NCBI GenBank assembly: GCA_036382775.1
Contig: DASVHD010000033.1
Span: 1 to 42,989 of the forward strand
Source: a bacterium
GTDB taxonomy: Bacteria; Hydrothermota; Tepidihabitantia; SM23-42; JAOAFX01
DNA length: 42,989 nucleotides
Direction: 5' to 3'
The position numbers and the translations under genes are program-made. How positions within the stretch are numbered: the first letter of the stretch is position 1; the number at the start of each line of letters is the position of its first letter. This document shows, in pieces, positions 34,679-42,864 of this stretch. Under the pieces are notes generated by a model that was given only the letters and a program-made list of their open reading frames with translations, had not been told where the DNA came from and did not search any database.

Positions 34679-35281
34679 CTAACTCTTTTTTTCATGTTTT
34701 TTCTGATCGCCTTTCAGTATATCATTTAATAAATTTTTTATAATTAGCAGATATGCATTATCACGTTCATTTTTTGTTAAATTACTTGCTATTTGTATCG
34801 TTGTCAACAGTTCCTGAGTATGAATAAGTTGATCATGAAACTTATTTATCTGCTTTAGAGCTTCACTGTATAACCAAAAAAAAGAACCAGCGATAATTTC
34901 AACAATTGCCCCTGCAATTGTTGAATAGGCGATTATACTTGTTTTCTCAGGCGTCATGTATGTAATTATAACACCACCTGCAAATAAAATAAAACCTAGA
35001 AAACATATTAGCAATGCAGCAGTAAACGCACTACGAGCTTGCTGCTTGTTAATTGTATAGTACCCTGTAAGTTCAGCAACATTACGCCGCATTGCAGCTA
35101 TCACGTCATCAGGCTGACTTTCTAGCTCAGCTAATTTTATATCACTTATTTGTTTTGTTATTACTTGTTCTTGCATAATGTTCCTACTATTTACAAGCCG
35201 ACCTACAAATGTAAATATCACAATACTTGCAATTGCGCATACCAATAATATGCTGGTCAGAAATAATAGCATTGCATTCAT
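34679..35281 (-). CDS. Membrane protein with TRADD-N-associated-type domain
   Basis: 200 aa with three hydrophobic helices (about 4-26, 87-109, 115-138). The block YYTINKQQARSAF, then GFILFAGGV, then AGAIVEIIAGSFFWLYSEALKQINKFHDQL matches the two-helix membrane domain that comparative work has linked to TRADD-N domains in bacterial conflict systems. The C-terminal 60 residues are charged and helical and face the cytoplasm if the helices are oriented in the usual way. GAAAGGAG precedes ATG 35281. It is the third gene after the caspase-like protease, so a role as membrane effector or anchor is plausible but inferred. Confidence 0.7.
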   Translation of the reverse strand: MNAMLLFLTSILLVCAIASIVIFTFVGRLVNSRNIMQEQVITKQISDIKLAELESQPDDVIAAMRRNVAELTGYYTINKQQARSAFTAALLICFLGFILFAGGVIITYMTPEKTSIIAYSTIAGAIVEIIAGSFFWLYSEALKQINKFHDQLIHTQELLTTIQIASNLTKNERDNAYLLIIKNLLNDILKGDQKKHEKKS

Positions 35282-35294
35282 TATTCTCCTTTCA

Positions 35295-35330
35295 AAAAGG
35301 CAAAGTTAATTATAAATTGTTTTGCCTTGT
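35295..35330. other. Small hairpin upstream of the membrane-protein gene
   Basis: AAGGCAAA and TTTGCCTT are complementary 8-nt arms in the 67-nt gap between the small basic protein gene and the membrane-protein gene. They could fold in the mRNA close to the ribosome binding site. An attenuator role is speculative. Confidence 0.3.
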
Positions 35331-35348
35331 CACATAATTTACAAATAT

Positions 35349-35633
35349 TTATTTACTATGCGTAATCTTAATGATTTCACCTTTTTCATCAATTGTCACT
35401 ACAAGATATCTCTCAATTTTTGCGGCATCAGCGGTTTTTATTGCTTTTGTAAACCGTAGACTAGTGATTCTTTTCCTTTGCATTAGCATCCCAATAGCGA
35501 GTTTCTTACGGATTTGTGCTTGACTCTGTACAGGAATTATTTTCTGTACAATTTTGGGAATAACGCCTTTAAATTCAGGGAATTTTTTTATTATATCCTG
35601 CGCTATTTGGCTTAATCTTTTTGTATCAAGCAT
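35349..35633 (-). CDS. Small basic protein between protease and membrane-protein genes
   Basis: 94 aa, strongly basic and mainly helical at the N-terminus (KRLSQIAQDIIKKFPEFKG), ending in two beta strands (YLVVTIDEKGEIIKITHSK). No family was recognised. A very good ribosome binding site, GGAGGAGG, lies 34 nt after the protease stop. It could be an adaptor, substrate or inhibitor of the protease; the sequence gives no further clue. Confidence 0.65.
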   Translation of the reverse strand: MLDTKRLSQIAQDIIKKFPEFKGVIPKIVQKIIPVQSQAQIRKKLAIGMLMQRKRITSLRFTKAIKTADAAKIERYLVVTIDEKGEIIKITHSK

Positions 35634-35667
35634 CCTACCTCCTCCCCATAATAATATTTTCTCTCAT

Positions 35668-36735
35668 TTATTTTGTATTCAACCTTATTGTTGGGTCCCC
35701 ATATAAAACAAATTGAAGCAATGTCTTTTGATCATCATCATCCAAAAATCCATGTCGTCGTATAGATTTGCGAGCGATATCACTTTTTGCATTCTTTAGG
35801 CTTTCACCAATAGCAACACCCTGCTTGACATATTCAAAAAAGTATTTCACCAGCAAATCAGCTTCACTAGAGGGTGGTGTTGCAGGTCCATAGGCTATCG
35901 TTGTAGATCCACAAAAACATAACACGTCATTTTGGTTTAGGAATTTCAAGCTTATTGCATTTTTATCTGACTTTTTTATAATGTACGCACCATAACATGC
36001 TTCGGAAGCTACGACGCCACCTGCATTCACAACATTATCCGGCTTTAAAGCAATGGGATATTCATCACCATCCTGACCATACCAGTTTGCAGATTCATTA
36101 CTACCATGGACATTGAAATATAAGTAGTCTTTATCATTTAACCATACTGCTTTGATAAAATCACTGGTTACCGGTGGCGATACTTTTAAATCCTTAACTT
36201 TTCCTATTTGTCGATATACATTTTCTGAAGCTTTTTCCCACATTCTAGCTGTCAGCCCAAATGCTTTCCTAGTCCGATGCCCTGACTTTTTTTGGAGTAA
36301 TTTGATAATGAAGTCTGTATCTTTATTATCAGGGATACGAGCACAAATGCGCTCAGGTATTAAAAAATCATCATCTCTTGATGCGTAAGGATTATCAGAC
36401 AAAACCCATGCATCACTATCATCACATGGATTAGTCAATCGGAAAAAGGGAACAACTGCATCGCCACCGATTATCAATAATATATTTATTATCCCCCATT
36501 TTTTTTCAACATCAAGAATGAACTTACGTATTGCTTTAGCACTTTTTCTGACTGGTCTTATTTTGAATTTATTGGGTACATCATAATATAGTAAACATGT
36601 ATCATAATCAGCTCTTCTTTCAGCACAATAAACCTTGAGCACCTTTTCAAAAGCTATAATATTACTACAATTTTTTTGGAGTGCCACTTTCCCACTTAAA
36701 ATTAACATTCGCTTACAATCATTTTTTAATAACAT
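35668..36735 (-). CDS. Intracellular caspase-like (C25/clan CD) protease
   Basis: 355 aa without signal peptide or membrane helix. It carries the gingipain/caspase-type fold: LLIIGGDAVVPFF (about 86-98), SDNPYASRDDD (about 113-123) and ERICARIP (about 128-135). The catalytic His is in LYFNVHGS (H210) and the catalytic Cys in SEACYGAY (C247). FCGSTTIAYGP and YGDPTIRL close the domain. Secreted C25 enzymes have a signal peptide and propeptide; this one has neither, so it should act in the cytoplasm. First gene of a three-gene operon with a small basic protein and a TRADD-N-associated-type membrane protein. Start ATG 36735 is 6 nt past its -10 box. Confidence 0.85.
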   Translation of the reverse strand: MLLKNDCKRMLILSGKVALQKNCSNIIAFEKVLKVYCAERRADYDTCLLYYDVPNKFKIRPVRKSAKAIRKFILDVEKKWGIINILLIIGGDAVVPFFRLTNPCDDSDAWVLSDNPYASRDDDFLIPERICARIPDNKDTDFIIKLLQKKSGHRTRKAFGLTARMWEKASENVYRQIGKVKDLKVSPPVTSDFIKAVWLNDKDYLYFNVHGSNESANWYGQDGDEYPIALKPDNVVNAGGVVASEACYGAYIIKKSDKNAISLKFLNQNDVLCFCGSTTIAYGPATPPSSEADLLVKYFFEYVKQGVAIGESLKNAKSDIARKSIRRHGFLDDDDQKTLLQFVLYGDPTIRLNTK

Positions 36736-36741
36736 GGGGGG

Positions 36742-36769
36742 ATTATATTCAAATCGTCCGATTAGTCAA
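36742..36769 (-). promoter_or_regulatory. Promoter of the caspase-like protease operon, leaderless start
   Basis: On the minus strand: TTGACT (36769-36764), a 16-nt spacer and TATAAT (36747-36742). Six C residues and then ATG follow, with no ribosome binding site. Confidence 0.7.
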
Positions 36770-36782
36770 GAAGGAGATATAT

Positions 36783-36863
36783 ATGTTAAGGAAGATACAA
36801 CAGCAATCGTTAATAGAATCTCCTATTTTATATTGCCCTTTTCCCTATCATAACTACATCTAA
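36783..36863 (+). CDS. Possible 26-aa peptide divergent from the protease operon
   Basis: AAGGAG (36771-36776) lies 6 nt before ATG 36783. The ORF encodes MLRKIQQQSLIES ... PYHNYI and stops at 36863. The ribosome binding site is excellent, but it overlaps the protease promoter on the other strand and no promoter for this ORF was found. A short peptide gene is possible; chance is also likely. Confidence 0.25.
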   Translation: MLRKIQQQSLIESPILYCPFPYHNYI

Positions 36864-36931
36864 TAACCTAACAAGTCTTCTATAATTTCATAGTATATTT
36901 AATCCAAGTTTCAGAAATATATCTTTAATGA

Positions 36932-37302
36932 GAGGATGGTGCCAGGGCGCGGGCGATCTTAGGGCGTTTAATAAAGACCCTGGCCGATAGTTATCCGGGT
37001 GCGGCGCGCAGTTTGGAAGATGATTTAGCAGACACCTTGCCCGTGATTGATTTAGGGTTGCCCAGGGCATTTCGGCAATCCTTGCAGACCACAAATCTGA
37101 TTGAGAGTGTTTTTCGGACGTGCGTCAGGTGTCGAAGTACGTGAAGCGATGGCGTAACGGTCGGATGGCTGAACGCTGGGTGGTACTGGATCTGATCGAG
37201 GCTGAAAAAAGGACCCGTAAGATCAGAGGCTATCGCGATCTACCCAGGTTAGTCGCAGCCTTAAAGCAAAACAAGGCTCTTGACAACCCGGTGGTTGCAT
37301 AA
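36932..37302 (+). pseudogene. IS256-family transposase remnant (C-terminal part)
   Basis: The first frame reads ARAILGRLIKTLADSYPGAARSL, then LGLPRAFRQSLQTTNLIESVF, up to a TGA at 37142. A one-base shift near 37120 continues as VKRWRNGRMAERWVVL, then RKIRGYRDLPRLVAAL. These are the conserved last 120 residues of IS256/Mutator transposases (STNLIES and RW motifs). The N-terminal two thirds are missing. It is more GC-rich than its surroundings and shows past insertion next to the protease operon. Confidence 0.85.
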
Positions 37303-37387
37303 TATCATATATTATGAATAGAGTTTGTTACCGAATTTCAACAGTGAACTGGACAACCCCGGGTATCCCTCGAAAAAAGGATAAGAA

Positions 37388-38803
37388 ATGACAAACGATG
37401 AAAATAAATTCGAAAAGTTTCTTTTATCGGAATATGAGAATATTGTAAAGGCACATTTTAAATCTATAGAAAGTATAACGTCATTTTTTAGACATTATTT
37501 GCTTATAATGGCTCTGCCACTTTCAGCAGTGGCTGTATTACTTAGACTGACTTCCTTACCAGAAGCCTTACAATTATGTGAGAAATTCAAAGATTTCTTA
37601 ATTATCGTTCTTTTATCATTTGTATTTATTGGAATACTTGTATCAATATATATAATCAATCATCGATTTGATGCAATTCTCTATGCAAGAACAGTAAATG
37701 GGATAAGAAAATATTTTTACGATAATTCTAAAATAGACATAAATTTTAAGCTGCATATGAGATCCTTACCCCAATGTCCTTATATTCCAAAATATTATGA
37801 ACCTTGGTTTTTCTTTCCAGTAGTAATGGTATTTGCAATAATAAACTCATTGTATGCTTGTGCAGCATTGTATATTTTTCTAAATATTCCTGCTTCGAAC
37901 GATTTAAAATCATTGTCTTTTGGAATAGGGTGTATGATAATCTATGTATGTTTATGGTTAATACATACCCTTATTTATGAAATACTCGCAAGACGTAGAG
38001 AAACCAAATATTTGAAATCAAATATTTTGGGTATTGATATTGATGGAGTTCTAAATAAACATAGAGAGCAATTTTGTAATTTACTTAGAGAAAAAACAAA
38101 TAATATTATTAGTATCAAGCCCGAAGACATTCACTATATGCCCGTTCACAAAGATCCTAATCTAAATGTGACTCGCGATCATGAGCTGGCTGTTTTTAAT
38201 GATCCTCAATATTGGAAAGACATGCCTATAATTGAACATGCCTACGATTCAATAAGAGATTTACGCAATAAATTTAAATTAAAAATTTATGTATTTACAT
38301 GGAGGGGATGGCCTGAGCATAGTAACGAACAAGAATTATTACAATACATTGATATATTCTTAGGGGTTTGTAATAGTTTTTCATTTTCAAGATTATTATT
38401 TAAGATATTGCGAATACTTTCATTAAAAAAATATATTATATTAAAAAAGGAAATACCTCTCAAGCAAATTACAAATGAATGGTTAAAGGCTAATCAAATA
38501 AAATATGATAGATTAATTTTTGAAAAAGGTAATGATTATTCATCTGACCCTCGTGGACATTTTAATAATAGATTTTATTTATCCAGAGAAAAAAATATAA
38601 GGTTTTTTGTTGAAGACGACATAGAAAAAGCGGTAAAACTTTCTTATATCTGCGATGTTGTTTTTCTGCTATCTCATCCGTACAATGAACCCCTTGAATG
38701 TTTGCCTGATAAAGAAAAAGAAATGAGAAATAATTTGCCTTCAAACATTATACGAGTCCAAAACTGGAAAGAAATATATGATCATATTAAACGGATTTCT
38801 TGA
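37388..38803 (+). CDS. Four-helix membrane protein fused to HAD-type phosphatase domain
   Basis: 471 aa. Four hydrophobic helices (about 36-55, 68-90, 141-166, 175-200) are followed by a cytoplasmic HAD-superfamily domain. Motif I is GIDIDGVL (D217, D219), motif II is in VFTWRG (T304), the motif III Lys is in EKGND (K380) and motif IV is FFVEDD (409-411). The domain resembles 5'-nucleotidase-type HAD enzymes, so a phosphorylated metabolite or nucleotide is the likely substrate. AAAGGA precedes the ATG. The gene is strongly AT-rich and stands alone between an IS remnant and a repeat region. The specific function is unknown. Confidence 0.75.
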   Translation: MTNDENKFEKFLLSEYENIVKAHFKSIESITSFFRHYLLIMALPLSAVAVLLRLTSLPEALQLCEKFKDFLIIVLLSFVFIGILVSIYIINHRFDAILYARTVNGIRKYFYDNSKIDINFKLHMRSLPQCPYIPKYYEPWFFFPVVMVFAIINSLYACAALYIFLNIPASNDLKSLSFGIGCMIIYVCLWLIHTLIYEILARRRETKYLKSNILGIDIDGVLNKHREQFCNLLREKTNNIISIKPEDIHYMPVHKDPNLNVTRDHELAVFNDPQYWKDMPIIEHAYDSIRDLRNKFKLKIYVFTWRGWPEHSNEQELLQYIDIFLGVCNSFSFSRLLFKILRILSLKKYIILKKEIPLKQITNEWLKANQIKYDRLIFEKGNDYSSDPRGHFNNRFYLSREKNIRFFVEDDIEKAVKLSYICDVVFLLSHPYNEPLECLPDKEKEMRNNLPSNIIRVQNWKEIYDHIKRIS

Positions 38804-38870
38804 TTTTCTTTATTTGTTGATAACTTTTAATAATACTTAATTTGCTTTTGATTTTCTATGTTCATTTATT

Positions 38871-39117
38871 AACGACTGCGAATTTTATATTTATGATTTA
38901 GTCATTTTGTGGAACCAATAACACAGCCAGGAGTACACCATTCTTTTAATCCTCAGCATTTGGCAGGACTAAGTGACACAAACTTGTCTACTTACTTCTC
39001 ACGGTCATCAAAAGGCAGTGTGTTGACGAATGCGAATTTTTATATATATGTTATTATCACTTGGTCATGCTTAATGACACAACTATGATGGCTCCATTCT
39101 CTTATCCTTCAACAAGC
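38871..39117. repeat. Two degenerate direct repeats, period about 154 nt
   Basis: Copy 1 (about 38871-38960) and copy 2 (about 39024-39117) both start ACGA-TGCGAATTTTTATAT, pass through a GTCAT box and AA(T)GACACA/AATAACACA, and end CCATTCT...TTATCCT. No coding frame spans them. They fill the gap between two convergent genes and might be a structured RNA or old duplication. Confidence 0.45.
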
Positions 39118-39153
39118 AGATATTAGATCATTTTTGAACAAATAATACTTATA

Positions 39154-39498
39154 TTACTTATATTGTAGCGGTCTCAATTTACCACGCAACATTAAATCTC
39201 TATTAGAAATTTTGAAAAAACCAACACTATTTCCTACCACTAAAGCCAATACAGGAATAGCATTTTTTCTTTTCGCAGACATTACTAATTTTTTTTCATC
39301 GTCTATTGTCAACCGTGCATAAGAAATGGAAATTTTTCTTGTTGATTTTACTTGAATTGCCCACTTTCTGCGACCTTTCACTGCCATAACATCAATGGGT
39401 CCTCTACTTCCTCTTGCTATCGACCATTGATATTTACGTCTCTTAAGAAACTCACCGACTTGAAATTCTTTTCTTCTTCCATACTGGTAATGAGACAT
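39154..39498 (-). CDS. Hjc-like PD-(D/E)XK nuclease
   Basis: 114 aa. It resembles archaeal Holliday-junction resolvase Hjc and small restriction-like nucleases: GRRKEFQVGEFLKRR with an early Glu, IARGSRGPIDVMAV with the active-site Asp, then AIQVKSTR, where Gln replaces the usual Glu of E-x-K. Substitution by Gln is known in some active PD-(D/E)XK families. The last gene of a four-gene minus-strand operon, it starts 14 nt after the Mrr-like gene stop with GGAGG before the ATG. Confidence 0.8.
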   Translation of the reverse strand: MSHYQYGRRKEFQVGEFLKRRKYQWSIARGSRGPIDVMAVKGRRKWAIQVKSTRKISISYARLTIDDEKKLVMSAKRKNAIPVLALVVGNSVGFFKISNRDLMLRGKLRPLQYK

Positions 39499-39512
39499 TC
39501 ATACCTCCAAAC

Positions 39513-40376
39513 CTAAGATCTATTAGTCCATCTTGAAATAAATAATTCTTTATTGAATTTTAACTCCCCCTTTTTATCTTGCGAAAACCAATTTTTATCA
39601 ATAGGTAATTTAGTAAGATCCTCTATAATCTGTTCACCATTTTTTAATATTATCCATTCTTTTTGAGCAAAATTTGCAGCCCTCCGCGTGAATGATGAGG
39701 TAGCATAAAATATGCCCAAAATAGGCCCTTCGTTTTTCGTGAACCAAATGGGCAAATCGACTTGCCCATTTCTTGTTTCGTCATAGTATGTCTTGAATGA
39801 TCGAACCAAACCTGGCTCTACTTTTTTTGAGTATCGTTTTGCTTGTCCAATTACTTTTATCTGATATTTTTTGGGAATAATTCCCAATGAGATTTCTTTG
39901 TCGATATTATATAAACCGATAAAGTCTATTCCTTCTTGATTCGTTTTGGTCTGTTTTACTGGATTCACACCAGAAATCTTTAGTAAATCAACACATAGTT
40001 TTTCAAATCCCTGCCAAGGCATACTACACATTGTTCTTAAAATAGTTGCTCTACATTTTCTGAAATTTGCCAACCAAAGACTTTCATTATGTATGAGGCT
40101 ATAGCTAATAATCATGTGCGGTAGTGACTCACACAGTTCATACTCAGCTCCTACGCCTCTGGAATCGCAAACTTCCTTTCGCGTTACAAAATATGATTCA
40201 ACCTTTGGTAGTATATCATCAAGACTATCTGTGATTTCAAGTGGGCTTTGTCCAGGATACATTTTCTCTATTTTCTTGGTGCAATAGTCTTTGAGATTAA
40301 TTTTATCCTCTTTCATCTTCATTATTTCATCGTACACCTCTCTTGCTACTTTTACAGTTGGCAAATTAATACTCAT
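39513..40376 (-). CDS. Mrr-like restriction endonuclease
   Basis: 287 aa. The N-terminal 110 residues are of unknown type. The Mrr_cat-like domain (about 115-265) has WQGFEKLCVDLL with the helix Glu, QEGIDFIG with the catalytic Asp, VIGQAKRYSKKVEPGLVRSF with Q-x-K, and ATSSFTRRAANFA, all typical of Mrr/type IV-like nucleases. Mrr proteins often cut modified DNA. The start is 4 nt after the ParB-like gene stop; AAGGAAATGAAG acts as ribosome binding site. Confidence 0.87.
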   Translation of the reverse strand: MSINLPTVKVAREVYDEIMKMKEDKINLKDYCTKKIEKMYPGQSPLEITDSLDDILPKVESYFVTRKEVCDSRGVGAEYELCESLPHMIISYSLIHNESLWLANFRKCRATILRTMCSMPWQGFEKLCVDLLKISGVNPVKQTKTNQEGIDFIGLYNIDKEISLGIIPKKYQIKVIGQAKRYSKKVEPGLVRSFKTYYDETRNGQVDLPIWFTKNEGPILGIFYATSSFTRRAANFAQKEWIILKNGEQIIEDLTKLPIDKNWFSQDKKGELKFNKELFISRWTNRS

Positions 40377-40380
40377 GACT

Positions 40381-41523
40381 TCATTTCCTTGTGAGATTAT
40401 TTATTTGTAGGCGTGATGTGTTAATCATCTTTCTTAATATCTCGACAAGATTGACTCTCTGGAGTCTTTCTTCCTTCGATTTAGGTGACTGTAATTTAGG
40501 TATCGGTAGTGTATTTATGACTTGTTCTGCATCACGTAAATGCTTGATAATATCTGTGATATCAATTGGCATTCTTTTTGTTTCTTCTTGATGGAGTTCG
40601 TTTGCACATTGAATAAGATTAAGTTCACCATTACTGAACTTATCAAACAGCTTTTTGTATTCTGGCTGTACGAGCTTTGCTAATGTGTCTCGGGTAGTTG
40701 GAGAAATATCAATCCTTGGTTTTACGTCTTCTTGAGATGTTGCCCAAGAAAGATACTTTCTCAAATTATCAGTCTTAGTAAATTTGCGGGATGTATCATC
40801 CCAACCTAACCATATCTTCAATCCTTCTTTTACCATAATTATTTCATCAAAATGCCCAAATTTGTCTGGCGTGAGCATATCACCATATTCATCATCTTGT
40901 TTTGCCTGTTCAAATGCATAATATGAACGAATCAAGTGTGTAAGTTCCTTAGCAGGTTTTATTCCAAAAAGTGAAGCAATATCTTGCAACTCTTTACTAC
41001 TCGCTTTTTCGAAATCTGCAAAAAATTTTGCTTTCGGGTACCGTTCCCAAGACTTGATACCAGGCGTATGTCTAAAACCTTGAATAATCCAGGCAATATC
41101 GGGATTACTACCCGTGTATTTCAATGCCTCAAATTTTTCTATGCCGCCAATTATCTGCTTAGCCAGTGTTTTGATTCCTTTTTCATGATTTTCCTTTAGG
41201 GTTTTGAGTGCTGCAACTCTTCTGTTGCCTTCAACAACAACATATTTATCAGCAACCAGTGGCCTTAATACAATTCTATCAACGATCCAAAAGCCAGAAG
41301 TGCTTATGCTTTCAGTTAAATCCACAATACCCTTACTTTTTATTTGACTCATATATTCGTTCTGTATATTAGGTTCAACTATTCTACTATCTAATATTTT
41401 CTCTTTTCCAGGAATTTCGAGTCTGGGATTATTAGGATCAAGATAGATTTGTTCTATCTTTACTCTTTCTACTTTCATATTTAATAGTTCGGCGTAAATT
41501 GTTGTTTCCTTATTTCTTGGCAT
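40381..41523 (-). CDS. ParB-like (Srx/ParB-fold) protein
   Basis: 380 aa. Residues about 20-125 form a ParB/Srx-like domain: IYLDPNNPRL, IVDLTESISTSGF, then VVVEGNRRVAALKTL, the phosphate-binding box shared by ParB CTPases and related DNA-modification proteins. The remaining 250 residues are helical and not recognised. There is no ParA partner and no plasmid gene nearby, so chromosome partition is unlikely. Similar domains occur in DNA-modification and restriction systems. GAGGAGG precedes the ATG. Confidence 0.8.
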   Translation of the reverse strand: MPRNKETTIYAELLNMKVERVKIEQIYLDPNNPRLEIPGKEKILDSRIVEPNIQNEYMSQIKSKGIVDLTESISTSGFWIVDRIVLRPLVADKYVVVEGNRRVAALKTLKENHEKGIKTLAKQIIGGIEKFEALKYTGSNPDIAWIIQGFRHTPGIKSWERYPKAKFFADFEKASSKELQDIASLFGIKPAKELTHLIRSYYAFEQAKQDDEYGDMLTPDKFGHFDEIIMVKEGLKIWLGWDDTSRKFTKTDNLRKYLSWATSQEDVKPRIDISPTTRDTLAKLVQPEYKKLFDKFSNGELNLIQCANELHQEETKRMPIDITDIIKHLRDAEQVINTLPIPKLQSPKSKEERLQRVNLVEILRKMINTSRLQINNLTRK

Positions 41524-41583
41524 GAAGCACCTCCTCTTATATTTTCGTTATCCTTAATGTTGTACTAATATCTTTGATCTTCA

Positions 41584-42717
41584 TCATTTATTCTTCTTTT
41601 TCTTTTTTTTGTCGCTTTCATAAATCTTACACATTTTTTCCTTAAATTCCTTGGCGTTTTTTCCGAAAAGAGCTGTGAATGCTTCGCGATTTCTTCTAAT
41701 CATTCCGTAAGAGTAAAAGAACATTAAACACAGTTTTACAGCGCGAAGTATAGGTTTTTCCCAACGGGGTGATACAAAGTGATTTTCAATACTATTAATA
41801 GATCGATATCGCATTGGATAAGATAATACACCAAGTTTGTTCAATTCATTTATTCGATAGAAAAAATAATCCGGTGTATCATTAGGATCTTCTGAATTAT
41901 ATAAAACATAAACTCTGATATCATTAAATCCAATTTTTTCTGCTGTTTTTATCGCGGATTGTATATACCCCTCTTCTGAATGATTATCGAAAGCAAAACG
42001 TAAAGGTTTGATTCTTACTGTTGATAATAATTTGGCTTTTTCTTTGTCAAAAAGCCTGCAATCCAAACCTTGATTGAAATCAAATATTTTGTTAAGACGC
42101 TTTAAATTTTCGACATCAGTCACAAATCGTGGCGAAAACAACCAATTATTATCCCAAAAAATAATCCTCTCTTTTGAAATATCTATATCTTTTTCCCAAT
42201 CTTCTTTAATAAAAAATTGTGGTTCGTGACATCTAACTGCGCAAAACATGCATTTTCTTTTGCATCCTCTCGACGTAAATGTTATTGAACACCGTAACTT
42301 AGGAAATAACGAATAATCTGGAGCAACATGTTCAGCACCGTCTAAAAGACCAAGATGGGGGTTTATACCCGTTTGCTCTTTTATGACGTTTGGTAGCAAA
42401 GTGGCAAATATACCCCCAACTTTAATTTCAGCATGTGGATATTGCGATTGAAAATGTTTGATAGATTCTATAACTGTGATTGCATGATAAGTGAATAATG
42501 TTGTTATGTATATTTTGTCATAATTTTTTTTGAGTTTAACCTGATTACTACCAAAAAAGTCATGGTTATTATTATTGTCCTTTATGAAATCAACAACATC
42601 TCCTTTGTTTTTATGCCAAGTAGATATTTTCATTAATCCTAAAGGAGGATAGTGACTCTCATACCCAGGTTCAATCAATAAAATATTCTTTCTCTTATGA
42701 TGTCGTTTCAATATCAT
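41584..42717 (-). CDS. Radical SAM protein with B12-binding-like N-terminus
   Basis: About 377 aa; start ATG 42717 (GTG 42723 is also open). The radical SAM cluster motif CxxxCxxC lies at C154, C158 and C161 (TSRGCKRKCMFC). The N-terminal 140 residues (LLIEPGYESHYPPLGLMKIS, KVGGIFATLLP) look like a cobalamin-binding-type Rossmann fold, although the His of DxHxxG is not visible. The C-terminus ends in a Lys-rich tail. The reaction is unknown. It is first in the operon with the ParB-like, Mrr-like and Hjc-like genes, with a 60-nt gap to the ParB-like gene. Confidence 0.87.
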   Translation of the reverse strand: MILKRHHKRKNILLIEPGYESHYPPLGLMKISTWHKNKGDVVDFIKDNNNNHDFFGSNQVKLKKNYDKIYITTLFTYHAITVIESIKHFQSQYPHAEIKVGGIFATLLPNVIKEQTGINPHLGLLDGAEHVAPDYSLFPKLRCSITFTSRGCKRKCMFCAVRCHEPQFFIKEDWEKDIDISKERIIFWDNNWLFSPRFVTDVENLKRLNKIFDFNQGLDCRLFDKEKAKLLSTVRIKPLRFAFDNHSEEGYIQSAIKTAEKIGFNDIRVYVLYNSEDPNDTPDYFFYRINELNKLGVLSYPMRYRSINSIENHFVSPRWEKPILRAVKLCLMFFYSYGMIRRNREAFTALFGKNAKEFKEKMCKIYESDKKKKKKNK

Positions 42718-42723
42718 TGTCAC

Positions 42724-42864
42724 AAATTAATCATTTCTTTGTCTTATTATTTCATGGGTATTTTTAAATAACTTTGCGCGTTCATTTGAGTATAATTCAT
42801 GCTCCTCGTTTACTATTTGACATATCCGCATATTGCTTAGACAGTATTGCGGAATGCTCCCCGT
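42724..42864. other. Spacer between divergent genes, probable IS left end
   Basis: No gene. Around 42852 the sequence changes to GGAATGCTCCCC, then CTTGGACATG, and becomes more GC-rich. That fits the left terminal repeat of the insertion sequence starting here. The right end is outside the window. Confidence 0.4.

Noticed and set aside
36888-37094. 68-codon minus-strand frame
   Set aside because: It is antisense to the IS256-type transposase remnant, which has the recognisable protein pattern on the plus strand.
38871-39117. CRISPR array
   Set aside because: Only two diverged copies of about 90 nt with a long, unequal gap; no short identical repeats, no spacers and no cas genes.
40381-41523. 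Plasmid or chromosome partition ParB
   Set aside because: There is no ParA gene, no parS-like site and no replication gene. The neighbours are nucleases and a radical SAM enzyme.
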